In this document: piece after piece, positions 10,894 through 20,400 of the stretch | How the letters are laid out: every line of letters begins with the position of its first letter | How positions within the stretch are numbered: position 1 is the stretch's first letter | Assembly (NCBI GenBank): GCA_963780895.1 | Contig: CAWAEG010000007.1 | Location: forward strand, 496,001-560,000 | DNA: 64,000 bases | Reading direction: 5' to 3' | Source of the DNA: DASQFI01 sp963780895 | Lineage (GTDB): Bacteria > Acidobacteriota > Vicinamibacteria > Vicinamibacterales > SCN-69-37 | Position numbers and translations under genes: made by a program | Notes under the pieces: model-generated | What the model was told of the DNA's origin: nothing | The model's database searches: none | Seen by the model: the letters and a program-made list of their open reading frames with translations, nothing else

Positions 10894-10983
10894 GGCCAGC
10901 AGTCCCAGCGCGTTGGGGTTTATTGGCCTGAAACAGGTCAGATCTTTGTTGGGACGCGGCTATTTAGTTGCTCAATCAGACTA

Positions 10984-12207
10984 ATGCGGCGTATCAACCC
11001 GTCCCGCTTCAACGTCGCGACGCGCGGCACCAGCCGCGAGATCAACCGCTCCATCGTCCTGAACCTCGTCCGTGCCCATCAGCCGATTTCGCGCGCCGAC
11101 CTGGCGCGGACCATGGGCGTCCGGCGCGGTGTCGTGAGCCTGATCGTCAACGACCTCCTGAAGCAGGGGCTCGTCTTCGAAGGCGCCACCGGCGAGACGA
11201 TGCGCGGCCGCAAACCGACGTTCCTGTACATCGACTCCCGCCGTCGCGCCATCGTGGCCGCCGACATCCGCGCGAGCAGCACGTTCGTCCTGCTGACCGA
11301 TCTGCTCGGCAAGCCCGTGAGCGGCGTGGTCCAGATCCGGACCCCGCGCGATCCGAAGGCGCTCATCGCCGCGCTCGCCAAGCGGATCAAGGCGTTGCGC
11401 GCCGAGCACCCTGACGTCGGGTCGATCGAAGGCGTCGGCGTCGTCGTGCCCGGCATGGTCGAGCGCGCGACGATGCAGATCCTGCACGCCCCGACGCTGG
11501 GCTGGAGAAATGTGAACCTGAAGGAGCCTCTGGCGGCGGCCACTGGGCTTCCGGTGCAGATCGAGAACTCGGGTCGCGCCTGCGCGCTCGCGCAGGCCTG
11601 GGCCATGCGCGATGCGGCGGCCGCCGTGCCGGGCGATCTCGTGTTCGTGAGCGTGTCGGACGGCGTCGGCGTGGGCGTCATGATCCACGGTGAGCTGCTT
11701 CGCGGCAGCCACAACATCGCCGGCGAATTCGGACATGTGCCGCTATCGCTCGACGGCCCCCGCTGTTCGTGCGGATCGACCGGGTGCTGGGAGGCGTACA
11801 TCTCCAACCGCGCGACGCTCGGACGGTATTTCGGCCGGCCGGTCGACGAGCCCGGGCCCGCGCAGCTCGAACAGCGCGCCTTCACCATCGAGGACCTGAT
11901 CGCCAGGGCGCGGGCGGGCGACGCCAAGGCGGTCACGGCGATCCAGGCGACCGCCCGGTATCTCGGCCTGGGCCTGGCCACCGTGGTCAATGCAACCGAT
12001 CCGGCGCGCGTGTACATCGGCGGCGAGATCACGGCGGCGTGGGATCTGATCGAGAGCACGGCCCGCGCTGCGCTCGCCGAACGGGCGCTGACGCCCGCGG
12101 CGGCCGCGACAGACATTCGAGCAGTGCCGGCGAGCGAATACCCGCGCCTCCAGGGCGCGGTCGCGCTCGTTGCCGCGCCGGCATTTGCGGCGCCGGTCGT
12201 CGCCTAG
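10984..12207 (+). CDS. ROK-family transcriptional regulator of the pectin/uronate locus
   Basis: The 407-aa protein has an N-terminal winged helix-turn-helix (~15-75, INRSIVLNLVRAHQPISRADLARTMGVRRGVVSLIVNDLL) joined to a ROK sugar-kinase-like domain. Visible ROK features are GVGVVVPGMVE, GDLVFVSVSDGVGVGVMIHGELLRGSHNIAGEFGHVPL and the zinc cluster CSCGSTGCWE (~260). Members such as NagC and XylR bind a sugar or sugar phosphate and release palindromic operators. It is the first gene of a same-strand run of uronate and pectin genes, and a 30-bp palindrome lies just upstream, so I infer that it represses the locus until a galacturonate-derived inducer accumulates. Confidence 0.9.
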   Translation: MRRINPSRFNVATRGTSREINRSIVLNLVRAHQPISRADLARTMGVRRGVVSLIVNDLLKQGLVFEGATGETMRGRKPTFLYIDSRRRAIVAADIRASSTFVLLTDLLGKPVSGVVQIRTPRDPKALIAALAKRIKALRAEHPDVGSIEGVGVVVPGMVERATMQILHAPTLGWRNVNLKEPLAAATGLPVQIENSGRACALAQAWAMRDAAAAVPGDLVFVSVSDGVGVGVMIHGELLRGSHNIAGEFGHVPLSLDGPRCSCGSTGCWEAYISNRATLGRYFGRPVDEPGPAQLEQRAFTIEDLIARARAGDAKAVTAIQATARYLGLGLATVVNATDPARVYIGGEITAAWDLIESTARAALAERALTPAAAATDIRAVPASEYPRLQGAVALVAAPAFAAPVVA

Positions 12208-12272
12208 CGAGCATCGCTGGTGTTACGGGTAGCGGCGGCGGCGCGATCAGGCTCTGCAGTGGAGGTTTCGCG

Positions 12273-13229
12273 ATGAACGAATCGACCCTGACCCTCGAAG
12301 CGATTGCGCCGGGGACGTGCGTCGTCCGCAACACGGCGGCGCACACGGGGCGCGCCTGGGCCCTGAGGCCGGGCCGGACGGCGTCCAGGCATCTGCATTA
12401 TGGCCGCGTGATTCTGGGCGACGGCGATGCGCCTGTGTCGTGGGAGACCGGTGATCTCGAAACCGCCTTCATCGCCCTTCGCGGCGAGGCGATCGTGCGG
12501 GTCGCCGGCAGTGCGCACACGCTGCGGCCGTACGACGCGCTGTATGTGCCGCGTGAGAGCCGCGTCGAGATCGCGGCCGGCGCCGGCGGCTGCGATCTGG
12601 CCGAGGTCGCCGCGCCCGTGACCCGCCGGCATCCGGTGCAGTTCGTGTCGTTCGGAGACGTGCAAGCCGACAAGGGCCTGCACTTCGCGGCCGGCGGTCC
12701 GTCGGCGAAGCGCGAGTTGAACGTGCTCATCGGCAAGAACGTCGAAGCCGGGCGCCTCATGGCGGGCGTCACGTTCAGTGAGCCGGGCAACTGGACGTCG
12801 TGGCCGCCGCACGAACACGCGGTGCTCGCCGAAGAGGCCTACCTGTACATCGACATGCCGCGTCCGGCTTTCGGCGTGCAGCTCGTCTATACGAACCCGC
12901 ACGAGCCGGAGCTGGCGACGATTGTCCGGGAAGGCGACGTCGTGCTGATGCCGCAGGGCTACCACCCCAACGTCGCGGCGCCCGGCGGCGCGATCAACTT
13001 TCTCTGGATGATGGCGGCCTCGCGTGAGGACGTCGACCGGCAGTTCGGCGTGGTGAACGTCCAGCCGGAATTTGCCACTGGCGGCTCGGGCCTGGACCCG
13101 GGACGCCAGCGAACGAGCGAAGCGAGTGAGTCCGCGCGAGCGGCGCGGGGCATCGGGGTCCCCGCAAGCGAGCGCGTCGGGGGGGCCGCGGGGGCGGAGC
13201 CCCCCGGAACGAAACTGGAGCGGAAATGA
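12273..13229 (+). CDS. kduI: KduI/IolB-family isomerase (5-keto-4-deoxyuronate isomerase) with an extra C-terminal tail
   Basis: GGAGG about 7 nt upstream fixes the ATG at 12273. The product is a double-cupin KduI/IolB-family protein (318 aa; relatives are usually ~270-280). The second cupin shows PPHEHAVLAEEAYLYIDMPRP, the metal-binding His/His/Glu run, and QGYHPNVAAPGG. IolB and KduI share this fold. KduI is preferred because KduD, a KdgF-like cupin, KDG kinase and KDPG aldolase follow directly. It would isomerise 5-keto-4-deoxyuronate to 2,5-diketo-3-deoxygluconate in the cytoplasm. The last ~50 residues are Gly/Ala/Ser/Arg-rich and are encoded by a dispersed intergenic repeat. The stop overlaps the next ATG (ATGA). 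Confidence 0.82.
   Translation: MNESTLTLEAIAPGTCVVRNTAAHTGRAWALRPGRTASRHLHYGRVILGDGDAPVSWETGDLETAFIALRGEAIVRVAGSAHTLRPYDALYVPRESRVEIAAGAGGCDLAEVAAPVTRRHPVQFVSFGDVQADKGLHFAAGGPSAKRELNVLIGKNVEAGRLMAGVTFSEPGNWTSWPPHEHAVLAEEAYLYIDMPRPAFGVQLVYTNPHEPELATIVREGDVVLMPQGYHPNVAAPGGAINFLWMMAASREDVDRQFGVVNVQPEFATGGSGLDPGRQRTSEASESARAARGIGVPASERVGGAAGAEPPGTKLERK
13109..13206 (+). repeat. Dispersed GC-rich repeat copy translated as the KduI tail
   Basis: This stretch (GCGAACGAGCGAAGCGAG, then GGGGTCCCCGC, then a GGGGGCGGAGCCCCC hairpin) closely matches 27681-27773 beside tRNA-Gly and, more loosely and inverted, the block after tRNA-Cys. Elsewhere the family is non-coding. Here it is in frame with kduI and reaches to within 20 bp of the kdgF-like start. 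Confidence 0.75.
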
Positions 13230-13597
13230 GCCAACCGGAATCCACTCTCGTGTTTCAGCACCGCGATTGGGCCTCGATTTCCGTCGAGCGCGTCGCGCCG
13301 GGCATCGAGCGCCAGATGATCTGGGGAGAGCGGGTGATGGTCTGCCGGCTGAAGCTCGCGCCGCACACCGTCACGCCGGTGCACTCGCATCCGCACGAAC
13401 AGATCACGCTCGTCGAGCACGGTCCGGTCCAGTTCACGATTGACGGCCAGACCCGGGTGGTCGCAACGGGGGACGTCCTGCACTTCCCGTCGCATTGCGA
13501 GCACGGCGCGACGATGCTCGACGAAGAAGTCGTGCTGATCGACATCTTCTCGCCGGTGCGCGAGGACTTTCTCCCCAAGACGGGCGACTGCGCCTGA
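13226..13597 (+). CDS. Cupin-domain protein, KdgF-like (unsaturated uronate linearisation)
   Basis: This small single cupin (123 aa) starts at the ATG overlapping the kduI stop. Motif 1 is PVHSHPHEQITLVEHG (HxH...E type metal ligands) and motif 2 is DVLHFPSHCEHGATM. Size and placement match KdgF, the cupin that opens 4,5-unsaturated galacturonate or mannuronate to the linear 5-keto-4-deoxyuronate used by KduI. The assignment rests on fold plus operon context, since single cupins are functionally diverse; the symbol is left empty for that reason. It is probably cytoplasmic and co-translated with kduI; kduD begins 15 bp downstream. Confidence 0.75.
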   Translation: MSQPESTLVFQHRDWASISVERVAPGIERQMIWGERVMVCRLKLAPHTVTPVHSHPHEQITLVEHGPVQFTIDGQTRVVATGDVLHFPSHCEHGATMLDEEVVLIDIFSPVREDFLPKTGDCA

Positions 13598-13612
13598 GCC
13601 CGAGGCTCGAAA

Positions 13613-14380
13613 ATGGCACTGAGTCCGTTCAGGCTCGATGGCAAGGTGGCGCTCGTGACCGGCGCTTCGCGCGGGCTCGGCGCGGCGATGGCCGCGGCGC
13701 TGGCGGAGGCTGGTGCCGATGTCGTGCTGCACGCGAGCGAACAGCCGGCCTCGGCGACCGCGGCGGACGTGGCGGCACGTACTGGCCGACGCACCGCGCT
13801 CCTGACGGCCGATTTGGCCAGGCCCGCCGCCGCCGGCGATCTCGTCGCGCGGGCGATCGCGGCGTTCGGCCGCCTCGACATCGTCGTGAACAATGCTGGC
13901 ACGATCCGGCGGCGGCCTGCCGCCGACCACCCCGACGAGGACTGGGACGCCGTTCTCGCCGTGAATCTCTCCAGTGTGTTCCGGGTCTGCCGGGCCGCGG
14001 GCCGGCACATGATCGACCGCGGCGACGGCGGGAAGATCGTCAACATCGCCTCGCTGCTCGCCTTTCAGGGCGGGATTACCGTGCCCGGGTACGCGGCCGC
14101 CAAGGGCGGCGTCGGTCAGCTGACGAAGGCGCTCGCCAACGAGTGGGCGGCGCATCGCATCAACGTCAACGCGATTGCGCCGGGCTACATGGAAACGGAC
14201 AACACCGCTGCGCTCCGGGCCGACGCGACCCGCTTCCGGCAGATCACCGAACGGATTCCGGCGGGCCGGTGGGGGCGCCCGGAGGACCTGGGTGGCGCGG
14301 TCGTGTTCCTGGCGTCGCCGGCCTCGGACTACGTGCACGGGCATCTGCTCGTCGTCGACGGCGGCTGGATGGGGCGATGA
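13613..14380 (+). CDS. kduD: KduD: 2-dehydro-3-deoxy-D-gluconate 5-dehydrogenase (SDR family)
   Basis: The 255-aa protein is a classical short-chain dehydrogenase: FRLDGKVALVTGASRGLG (NAD(P)-binding TGxxxGxG, ~16-23), DIVVNNAG (~90-97), NIASLLAFQGG with the catalytic Ser, and GYAAAKGG with Tyr and Lys (~158-162). It ends with GHLLVVDGGWMGR, typical of KduD. KduD reduces 2,5-diketo-3-deoxygluconate to 2-keto-3-deoxygluconate with NADH in the cytoplasm. The neighbours (KduI before, KDPG aldolase and KDG kinase after) support this over other SDR roles. It overlaps the transporter gene by ATGA. Confidence 0.88.
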   Translation: MALSPFRLDGKVALVTGASRGLGAAMAAALAEAGADVVLHASEQPASATAADVAARTGRRTALLTADLARPAAAGDLVARAIAAFGRLDIVVNNAGTIRRRPAADHPDEDWDAVLAVNLSSVFRVCRAAGRHMIDRGDGGKIVNIASLLAFQGGITVPGYAAAKGGVGQLTKALANEWAAHRINVNAIAPGYMETDNTAALRADATRFRQITERIPAGRWGRPEDLGGAVVFLASPASDYVHGHLLVVDGGWMGR

Positions 14381-15708
14381 CGCTGCTGCTCGATCTCTTC
14401 CGGAAGTTCGTCGGGCCCGCGGCGCTGACCGCGGCAGGCATGATCGGCGCCGGCGCGGTGGCCACCCGGCTGCTGGCCGGCGCGTGGTTCGGGTTCGAGT
14501 TGCTGTGGGTCGCGCTGTACGTGATCCCGATGGTCATTTTCACGCTCGATTCGGCGGCGCGCGTCGCGATTCTCAACGGCGGCCGCGGAATGTTCGAGAT
14601 GATCCGCGGCGATCTCGGCGCGTGGCTCGCCTGGTTCATCTTCCTGCCGACTGTGCTGGTGAACGTCATCGTGAACATGAGTCAGATGTCCGCGATGGTC
14701 GAAGGCGCGTACGGGTCGGTCGGCCTCCTGCCGCCGGTGGCGAGTGACTCCGGCTGGGGCGTTGCGCTCGTTACGCTCGTGTGGACGGCCGTGACCGTCG
14801 TCGCCGCGGTGCTCGGTGGCTACAAGCGCGTCGAGAAGATCATGACGGCGCTGCTGCTCGTCATCCTCGTCTGCTTCCTCGTCGTCGCGATCAAGGGCCT
14901 CATGGACTGGGCGACGTGGCCGCGGCTCGCCGGCGGTCTGGTCCCCGGCGTTCCGGCGGATCTGCCCGTGGTCGGCGAGACCCGTACGCGCGCCGGTCTC
15001 ACGCAGGTGCTTGCGATTGCGGGCCAGGCGCTGCCGCCGTCGGTCATGCTCGCCTACGGGTACCTCGCCGCCAATGCAGGTCAGACCTTCGCCGACATCG
15101 GTCCGGCGTTCAAGAAAACGGTCGTCAATCTCGGCGTCGTCTGGGGCCTGTTCTCGGTGATGGTCATCGTCGCGGGCACGACGGCCCTGCACGACGTCTA
15201 CACGGGTGAAGGGCCGGCGTATCTCGGCGTCAGCCATTACTCGCAGATCGAAAGCATTCCGGTCGCCGGCCAGGTCCTCGGCCCGGCGTTCCCCGGCGCG
15301 CTGGGTTTTCTCGCGCCGCGGTTCTTTTCGCTCGGTCTCATCGCGGCGGCGTTCACGACGCTCATCTCGGTGTCGCTCACGATGACCTACTTCTGCCTGG
15401 ACATGGCGCGCCGGAACTGGCGATTCACGCCCGACAACACCCTCTTCAAGGCCGTGTTTGCCTCGTGGATCGTGATTCCGTCGCTGCTTGCGCCGTTCTG
15501 GAAGCTGCCGGCGCTCTTGAAGGCGATTCTCGCGATGGTGGGCAATCTCGTGCTCGCCCCCGTCGCCGTGCTGGTGATTCTGTACTTCGTGACGCGTCCG
15601 ACAATGGCGGGATTTCGCGCCGGCCCGGCCCGGATTGGTGTTCTGGTAGTGACCGCGCTCTTCGCGACCGCGCTCGTGGTGAACGGGTTCCTGGGAATGG
15701 TGCGATGA
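14377..15708 (+). CDS. NRAMP-fold membrane transporter of the uronate operon, canonical metal motifs absent
   Basis: The 443-aa protein has ~11 hydrophobic segments and clear NRAMP-like stretches: FVGPAALTAAGMIGAGAVATR in helix 1, FELLWVALYVIPMVIFTLDSAARV next, and a broken helix-6-like GQALPPSVMLAYGYLAANAGQ. Canonical NRAMP metal transporters carry DPGN in helix 1 and MPH in helix 6. Here these positions read IGAG and LPPS, so Mn/Fe binding in the usual way is unlikely. The gene overlaps kduD upstream and eda downstream by ATGA and is the only inner-membrane transporter in the pectin locus. I infer uptake of galacturonate or oligouronides. Homology is fairly firm; the substrate is a hypothesis. 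Confidence 0.8.
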   Translation: MTLLLDLFRKFVGPAALTAAGMIGAGAVATRLLAGAWFGFELLWVALYVIPMVIFTLDSAARVAILNGGRGMFEMIRGDLGAWLAWFIFLPTVLVNVIVNMSQMSAMVEGAYGSVGLLPPVASDSGWGVALVTLVWTAVTVVAAVLGGYKRVEKIMTALLLVILVCFLVVAIKGLMDWATWPRLAGGLVPGVPADLPVVGETRTRAGLTQVLAIAGQALPPSVMLAYGYLAANAGQTFADIGPAFKKTVVNLGVVWGLFSVMVIVAGTTALHDVYTGEGPAYLGVSHYSQIESIPVAGQVLGPAFPGALGFLAPRFFSLGLIAAAFTTLISVSLTMTYFCLDMARRNWRFTPDNTLFKAVFASWIVIPSLLAPFWKLPALLKAILAMVGNLVLAPVAVLVILYFVTRPTMAGFRAGPARIGVLVVTALFATALVVNGFLGMVR

Positions 15709-16382
15709 GCGTCCGCCGCACACGCGCTGGAGTCGTCGCTGAGATCGAGCGAACCGGGGTTGTCGCCGTGATGCGGCTGGATGATGCATCGGTCGGGCGC
15801 GACGTCGCGCATGCCCTCGCGGACGGCGGCCTCACCGCGCTCGAGGTCACCATGACTGTGCCGGGCGCGATCGGTCTCATCGAAGAGTTGGCCGCGACGC
15901 TGCCGCCGGCATGTGTCCTGGGGGCCGGGACGGTCCTCGACGGCGCGACGGCCCGCGACGTCATTCGCGCCGGCGCCGCGTTCGTCGTCAGTCCCGTCCT
16001 GCAGCCCGACGTCATCGCGGTGTGCCGCGACGCCGACGTTGCGGTCGTACCCGGTTGCTTCTCGCCGACCGAGATTCTCTCCGCCGCGACAGCGGGGGCC
16101 GACGTCGTCAAGGTCTTTCCGGCGACCTCGCTCGGACCGTCATTCATCAGAGACCTGCGCGGTCCGCTGCCGCACCTCAAGCTGATGCCGACAGGCGGCG
16201 TCACGCGGGCGAACGCCGGCGACTGGATTCGCGCCGGCGCGGTCGCGATCGGCGTCGGCACTGCGCTCATTGACGCTCAGGCCGTCCGGGAGCGGCGGTT
16301 CGACGTCCTGGCCAGCGCCGCGCGTCACTTCATCCGCGCGGTGGCCGACGCCCGATCGGCGCCGGTGGGAGTGCGGCCATGA
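15705..16382 (+). CDS. eda: KDPG aldolase (2-dehydro-3-deoxy-phosphogluconate aldolase)
   Basis: The 225-aa TIM-barrel class I aldolase has the KDPG/KHG aldolase signatures in order: GVVAVMRLDD, LTALEVTMTVPGA (catalytic Glu ~45), LGAGTVLDGATA, FVVSPVLQPDVI, VPGCFSPTEI, VKVFPATSLGPSFIRDL (Schiff-base Lys ~134) and KLMPTGGV. It cleaves 2-keto-3-deoxy-6-phosphogluconate to pyruvate and glyceraldehyde 3-phosphate, the last step of the uronate route. Its ATG overlaps the transporter stop, and its own stop overlaps the kinase start, so the three are translated as a coupled set. Confidence 0.92.
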   Translation: MSVRRTRAGVVAEIERTGVVAVMRLDDASVGRDVAHALADGGLTALEVTMTVPGAIGLIEELAATLPPACVLGAGTVLDGATARDVIRAGAAFVVSPVLQPDVIAVCRDADVAVVPGCFSPTEILSAATAGADVVKVFPATSLGPSFIRDLRGPLPHLKLMPTGGVTRANAGDWIRAGAVAIGVGTALIDAQAVRERRFDVLASAARHFIRAVADARSAPVGVRP

Positions 16383-17410
16383 CGCCGAAAGTCGTGTGCT
16401 TCGGCGAAATCATGCTGCGGCTCAGCCCGCCGGGATTCGAGCGGCTGCTCCAGTCGCCGGTTCTGCAGGCGACGTTCGGCGGCGGCGAGGCGAATGTCGC
16501 GGTGAGCCTCGCGCATTTCGGGCTCGACAGCCACTACGTCACGCGACTTCCGGCGACTGCGCTTGGCGACGCCGCCTTGCGGACGCTGCGCGGAGAGGGC
16601 GTTCGCGTGGATCGCGTCGAGCGCGGCGGCTCGCGTGTGGGGATCTATTTCGCCGAGTCCGGGGCGAGTCAGCGTCCGTCCACGGTCATCTACGACCGCG
16701 CCCACTCGGCGATCAGCGAGATCGCTCCCGGATCGATCGCCTGGGACGAGGTGCTGTCGGGCGCGGCGTGGTTTCACTGGACGGGCATCACTCCGGCGCT
16801 CGGCGTCAACGCCGCAACATGTCTCCGCGAAGCGGTCGACGCCGCGAAGCGCGCCGGCGCCCGCGTGAGTGTCGATCTCAACTACCGGCGCACGTTGTGG
16901 TCCGAGGCGCAGGCGCAGGACGTCATGCGGCCGCTCGTGACCGGCGCCGACCTCCTGGTCGCCAACGAAGAGGACCTGCAGACGGTGCTCGGCGTAACCG
17001 TCGCTGGCGTGGACGTGCAGGCCGGCGTCCTGGACGCCGCGCCCTACCGCGAGGCGGCCGCGTGCGTCGCGCGCACCTTCCGCGTGTCGCGCGTGGCCAT
17101 CACACTGCGCGAGAGCCTCTCGGCGAGCGACAACGGCTGGAGCGGCGTGCTCTACGACGCCGCCTCGGGCCAGGCCTGTCACAGCCGCCGGTACGCGATC
17201 CGCGTGGTCGACCGGATCGGCGCCGGCGACAGCTTTGCGGCGGGTCTGATTTTCGGGTTGGTGCAGGGCTGGGACGGGGAGTCGGCGCTGCGGTTCGCCG
17301 CGGCGGCCAGCGCTCTGAAGCACACCGTCCCGGGCGATTTCAATCGCGTGTCGGCGCGCGAGGTGCAACAGCTCGCGTCCGGCGATGCGAGCGGACGCGT
17401 TCAGCGTTAG
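16379..17410 (+). CDS. kdgK: 2-keto-3-deoxygluconate kinase (PfkB/ribokinase family)
   Basis: This is a 343-aa PfkB-family sugar kinase. The N-terminus reads VVCFGEIMLRLSPPG. TFGGGEANVAVSLAHFG is the substrate-binding GG segment, and the C-terminal signature DRIGAGDSFAAGLIFGL (~277-292) contains the catalytic Asp and anion hole. KdgK phosphorylates 2-keto-3-deoxygluconate to the KDPG that the overlapping upstream aldolase gene product cleaves. Other PfkB kinases look alike, so the substrate comes from the operon. It is cytoplasmic. The TonB receptor gene follows after 27 bp. Confidence 0.88.
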   Translation: MTPKVVCFGEIMLRLSPPGFERLLQSPVLQATFGGGEANVAVSLAHFGLDSHYVTRLPATALGDAALRTLRGEGVRVDRVERGGSRVGIYFAESGASQRPSTVIYDRAHSAISEIAPGSIAWDEVLSGAAWFHWTGITPALGVNAATCLREAVDAAKRAGARVSVDLNYRRTLWSEAQAQDVMRPLVTGADLLVANEEDLQTVLGVTVAGVDVQAGVLDAAPYREAAACVARTFRVSRVAITLRESLSASDNGWSGVLYDAASGQACHSRRYAIRVVDRIGAGDSFAAGLIFGLVQGWDGESALRFAAAASALKHTVPGDFNRVSAREVQQLASGDASGRVQR

Positions 17411-17437
17411 AGGATGGACAAAGGGAGGAGAACGGTC

Positions 17438-20400
17438 ATGACTGGAGGGCGAGGGCGGTGTTGGGTGCTCTGCCTGGTGGCGCTCGTGTGCGTCACGATC
17501 GGCACGCCGGCAGAGGCGCAGGACTTTCGCGGCTCGATCATCGGGACGATTGTCGATGCGTCGGGCGGGCTCCTGCCGGGCGTTACGGTGGTGATCACGC
17601 ACAACGAGACGCAGGTCTCGCAAACCGTGGTCACCGACGGCAGGGGCGTCTATCAGGCGCTCTATCTGAATCTGGGGATGTACACCATTACGGCGACGCT
17701 TCAGGGATTCAAGAAGGTCGTCCGGCCGAACAACCCGGTGACGATTGGCGACGCGCTCCGCGTCGACATCGAGCTCCAGGCGGGCGGCGTCTCCGAAGTC
17801 GTCGAAGTCACGGCCGATACGCCCCTGATTAACACGACGACGGGCGTGAGCGGCGTGACGGTTGACAGCAAGCAGATTGCGCAGCTGCCGCTCGGCGACG
17901 GGACCGCCTACATGCTGACGCGTCTCGCGCCAGGGATCATGGATTCATCGGACCTGCATTTCGCGCGGCCGATGGACAACGGCAACCTCGGCGGCGTCGT
18001 CACCAACGGCGTCCAGGGCGGGAACGAGTTCACGATCGACGGGGCACCGAATCTGTCCAATGCCAAGGGCGTGGGGTTCTCGCCGCCGTCGGACGCCATC
18101 GCGCAGTTCAAGGTCCAGACCAACGCGTTCGATTCGCAGACCGGCCACACGGCCGGCGCCGTCGTGAATCTCGCGCTCAAGAGCGGCACGAACTCCTTCC
18201 GTGTCCAGGCCGGCTACTTCAACCGTGACAGCAGCCGCACGAAGACGCCGCTCCTGACCGAGCGCGCCAACGGCGAGAAGCCGACCCGGGAGTACAACCG
18301 CGTCACGGGCACGGTCGGCGGACCCGTGATCAAGGGGCGCACGTTCTTCATGTTCTCGACCGAGCGTCTGCGCGACGTACAGCCGGAGCCCTCGACGTTC
18401 ACGGTGCCGACGATCAAGATGCGGGACGGCGATTTCAGCGAGTTCCCGACGGCGATCTACGATCCGCAAACCGCGACGCTCGTGAACAACGCGGTGACCC
18501 GCACGCCGTTCGCCAACAACGTCATCGAGCCCGGTCGGATCAACCCGGTCGCGGCGGCGTATGCGAAGCTCTATCCGGAGCCGAACCAACCCGGCACGAC
18601 CGGCAACTACTTCACGAACATGCTGCGCCCGTACGACTATCACGCGTTCCTCGGCCGCGTGGACCACAACATCACGGCCGCCAATCGCATGTTCGCGAAC
18701 ATCTACTACAACACCCGGGAGGAGGATCGGTACAACTGGGCCCTCGGCGCGTCCAACAGCCCGGACGGGTTGATCAACGGGTTCCCGGTGACGCGCGGGT
18801 TCGACTACCGCAGCAACACGGGTGTCACGGGAGGCTGGACCTCGGTGCGCTCCAATACGACCATCCTCGACGTGCGTGCGAGCATGGGAAAGTTCGGCGA
18901 GTACCGCGATCCGGCCTCCGACTTCGATCCGGCGACGCTGGGGTTTTCGCCGACCGCCGTGCAGCTCATGGCCGGACACCCCGTCATGCCGCTCATGACG
19001 TTTGGCACGTTCAGCACGACCAATCAGAACTCGACGATCGCATCGCTCGGCACGCAACGCTCCGACTGGGGCGAGGGGTTCGATCGGCCGATGGTGACGA
19101 TCTCGGTCGCGCCAACGCTGACGAAACTGTGGAACACCCATACGGTCCGCGCCGGGTACGACCTTCGTCATCAGCGCTGGACGGTCACCAGTGCCGGCTT
19201 TCCCGCCGGTCGGTTCCATTTCAACGGTGCCTACACCCGGCTGAACAACTCCGCCCCGACCAACGATCGCGCGCAGTCCTTCGCTCAGTTCCTACTGGGG
19301 CTGCCGACGTCGGTGACCGGCGCCGTCGCCACACCGGGCACGTCGTCGAGTCAGTTCGAGATCGCGTCGCTGGGTGAATTCACGCAGATGTCACAGGCGC
19401 TGTTCGCCCAGGACGACTGGCGCGTCGGCTCGCGGCTGACGCTCAATCTCGGCATGCGTCTGGAGATCAACGGCGGCATGAGCGAAGTCGACAACCGCAA
19501 TCTCGCCGGGTTCGACACCACGAGCGCGAACCCCACCGAGGCCGCCGCGGTGGCGGCGTATGCGCGGAATCCGATTCCCCAGGTGCCGGTCGCCGACTTC
19601 GACGTGAAGGGTGGGTTGTTGTTTGCGGACGGTCCCGTGAACGAGACCAAGACCAAACTGCTGCCGCGCGGCGGCTTTTCGTACCTCATCAACAAGCGGA
19701 CCGTGCTGCGCGGAGGCGTGGGCCTGTTCTCGTTCGACTATTTCTTCGAGAACACCAATCAGACCGGCTACTCGCAGGGCACACCGGTGATTGTCACGAA
19801 CGACAACGGCCTGACGTTCACGGGCGCCACACTCTCGAATCCGATTCCGAACGGCACGCTCCAGCAGCCCGTGGGCAACGCGCTTGGTCTCTCGAGCCAG
19901 CTCGGTCAGAACCTGGGTACGCTCTACCAGCCGGACCGGGAGGTGCCGTACTACACGCGGTGGGAGGTCAGCGTCCAGCACGAGCTGGCGCACGCCTGGG
20001 TGGCGTCGTTCACGTACCTCGGCTCTCGCGGCCGGAACCTGCCCGTCGCCCGTCCGATCAACAACATCCCGATCCAGTACCTGTCGACGTCACGCAGCCG
20101 CGACATCCCGCTCGAGGCGGTGTATTCGCAGAACGTGCCGAACCCGTTCGCGGGCCTGACGCCGGGCGGCTCGTTCAACGGAGCTACCGTCGTGCGCACC
20201 CAGCTCATGCGCCCGTTCCCGCAGTTCGGAACCATCACGGTCGAGCAGTACGATGGGTCCGATCGGTATGAAGCCGCCTCGGTGCAGCTCGACAAGCGGT
20301 TCAAGAACAGCAACTCGTTTACCGTGCAGTACACACGCTCCTCGACTCGCGACAAGCTCAACCACCTGAACCCAGCCGACAACATCCTCGAAGATCGCAT

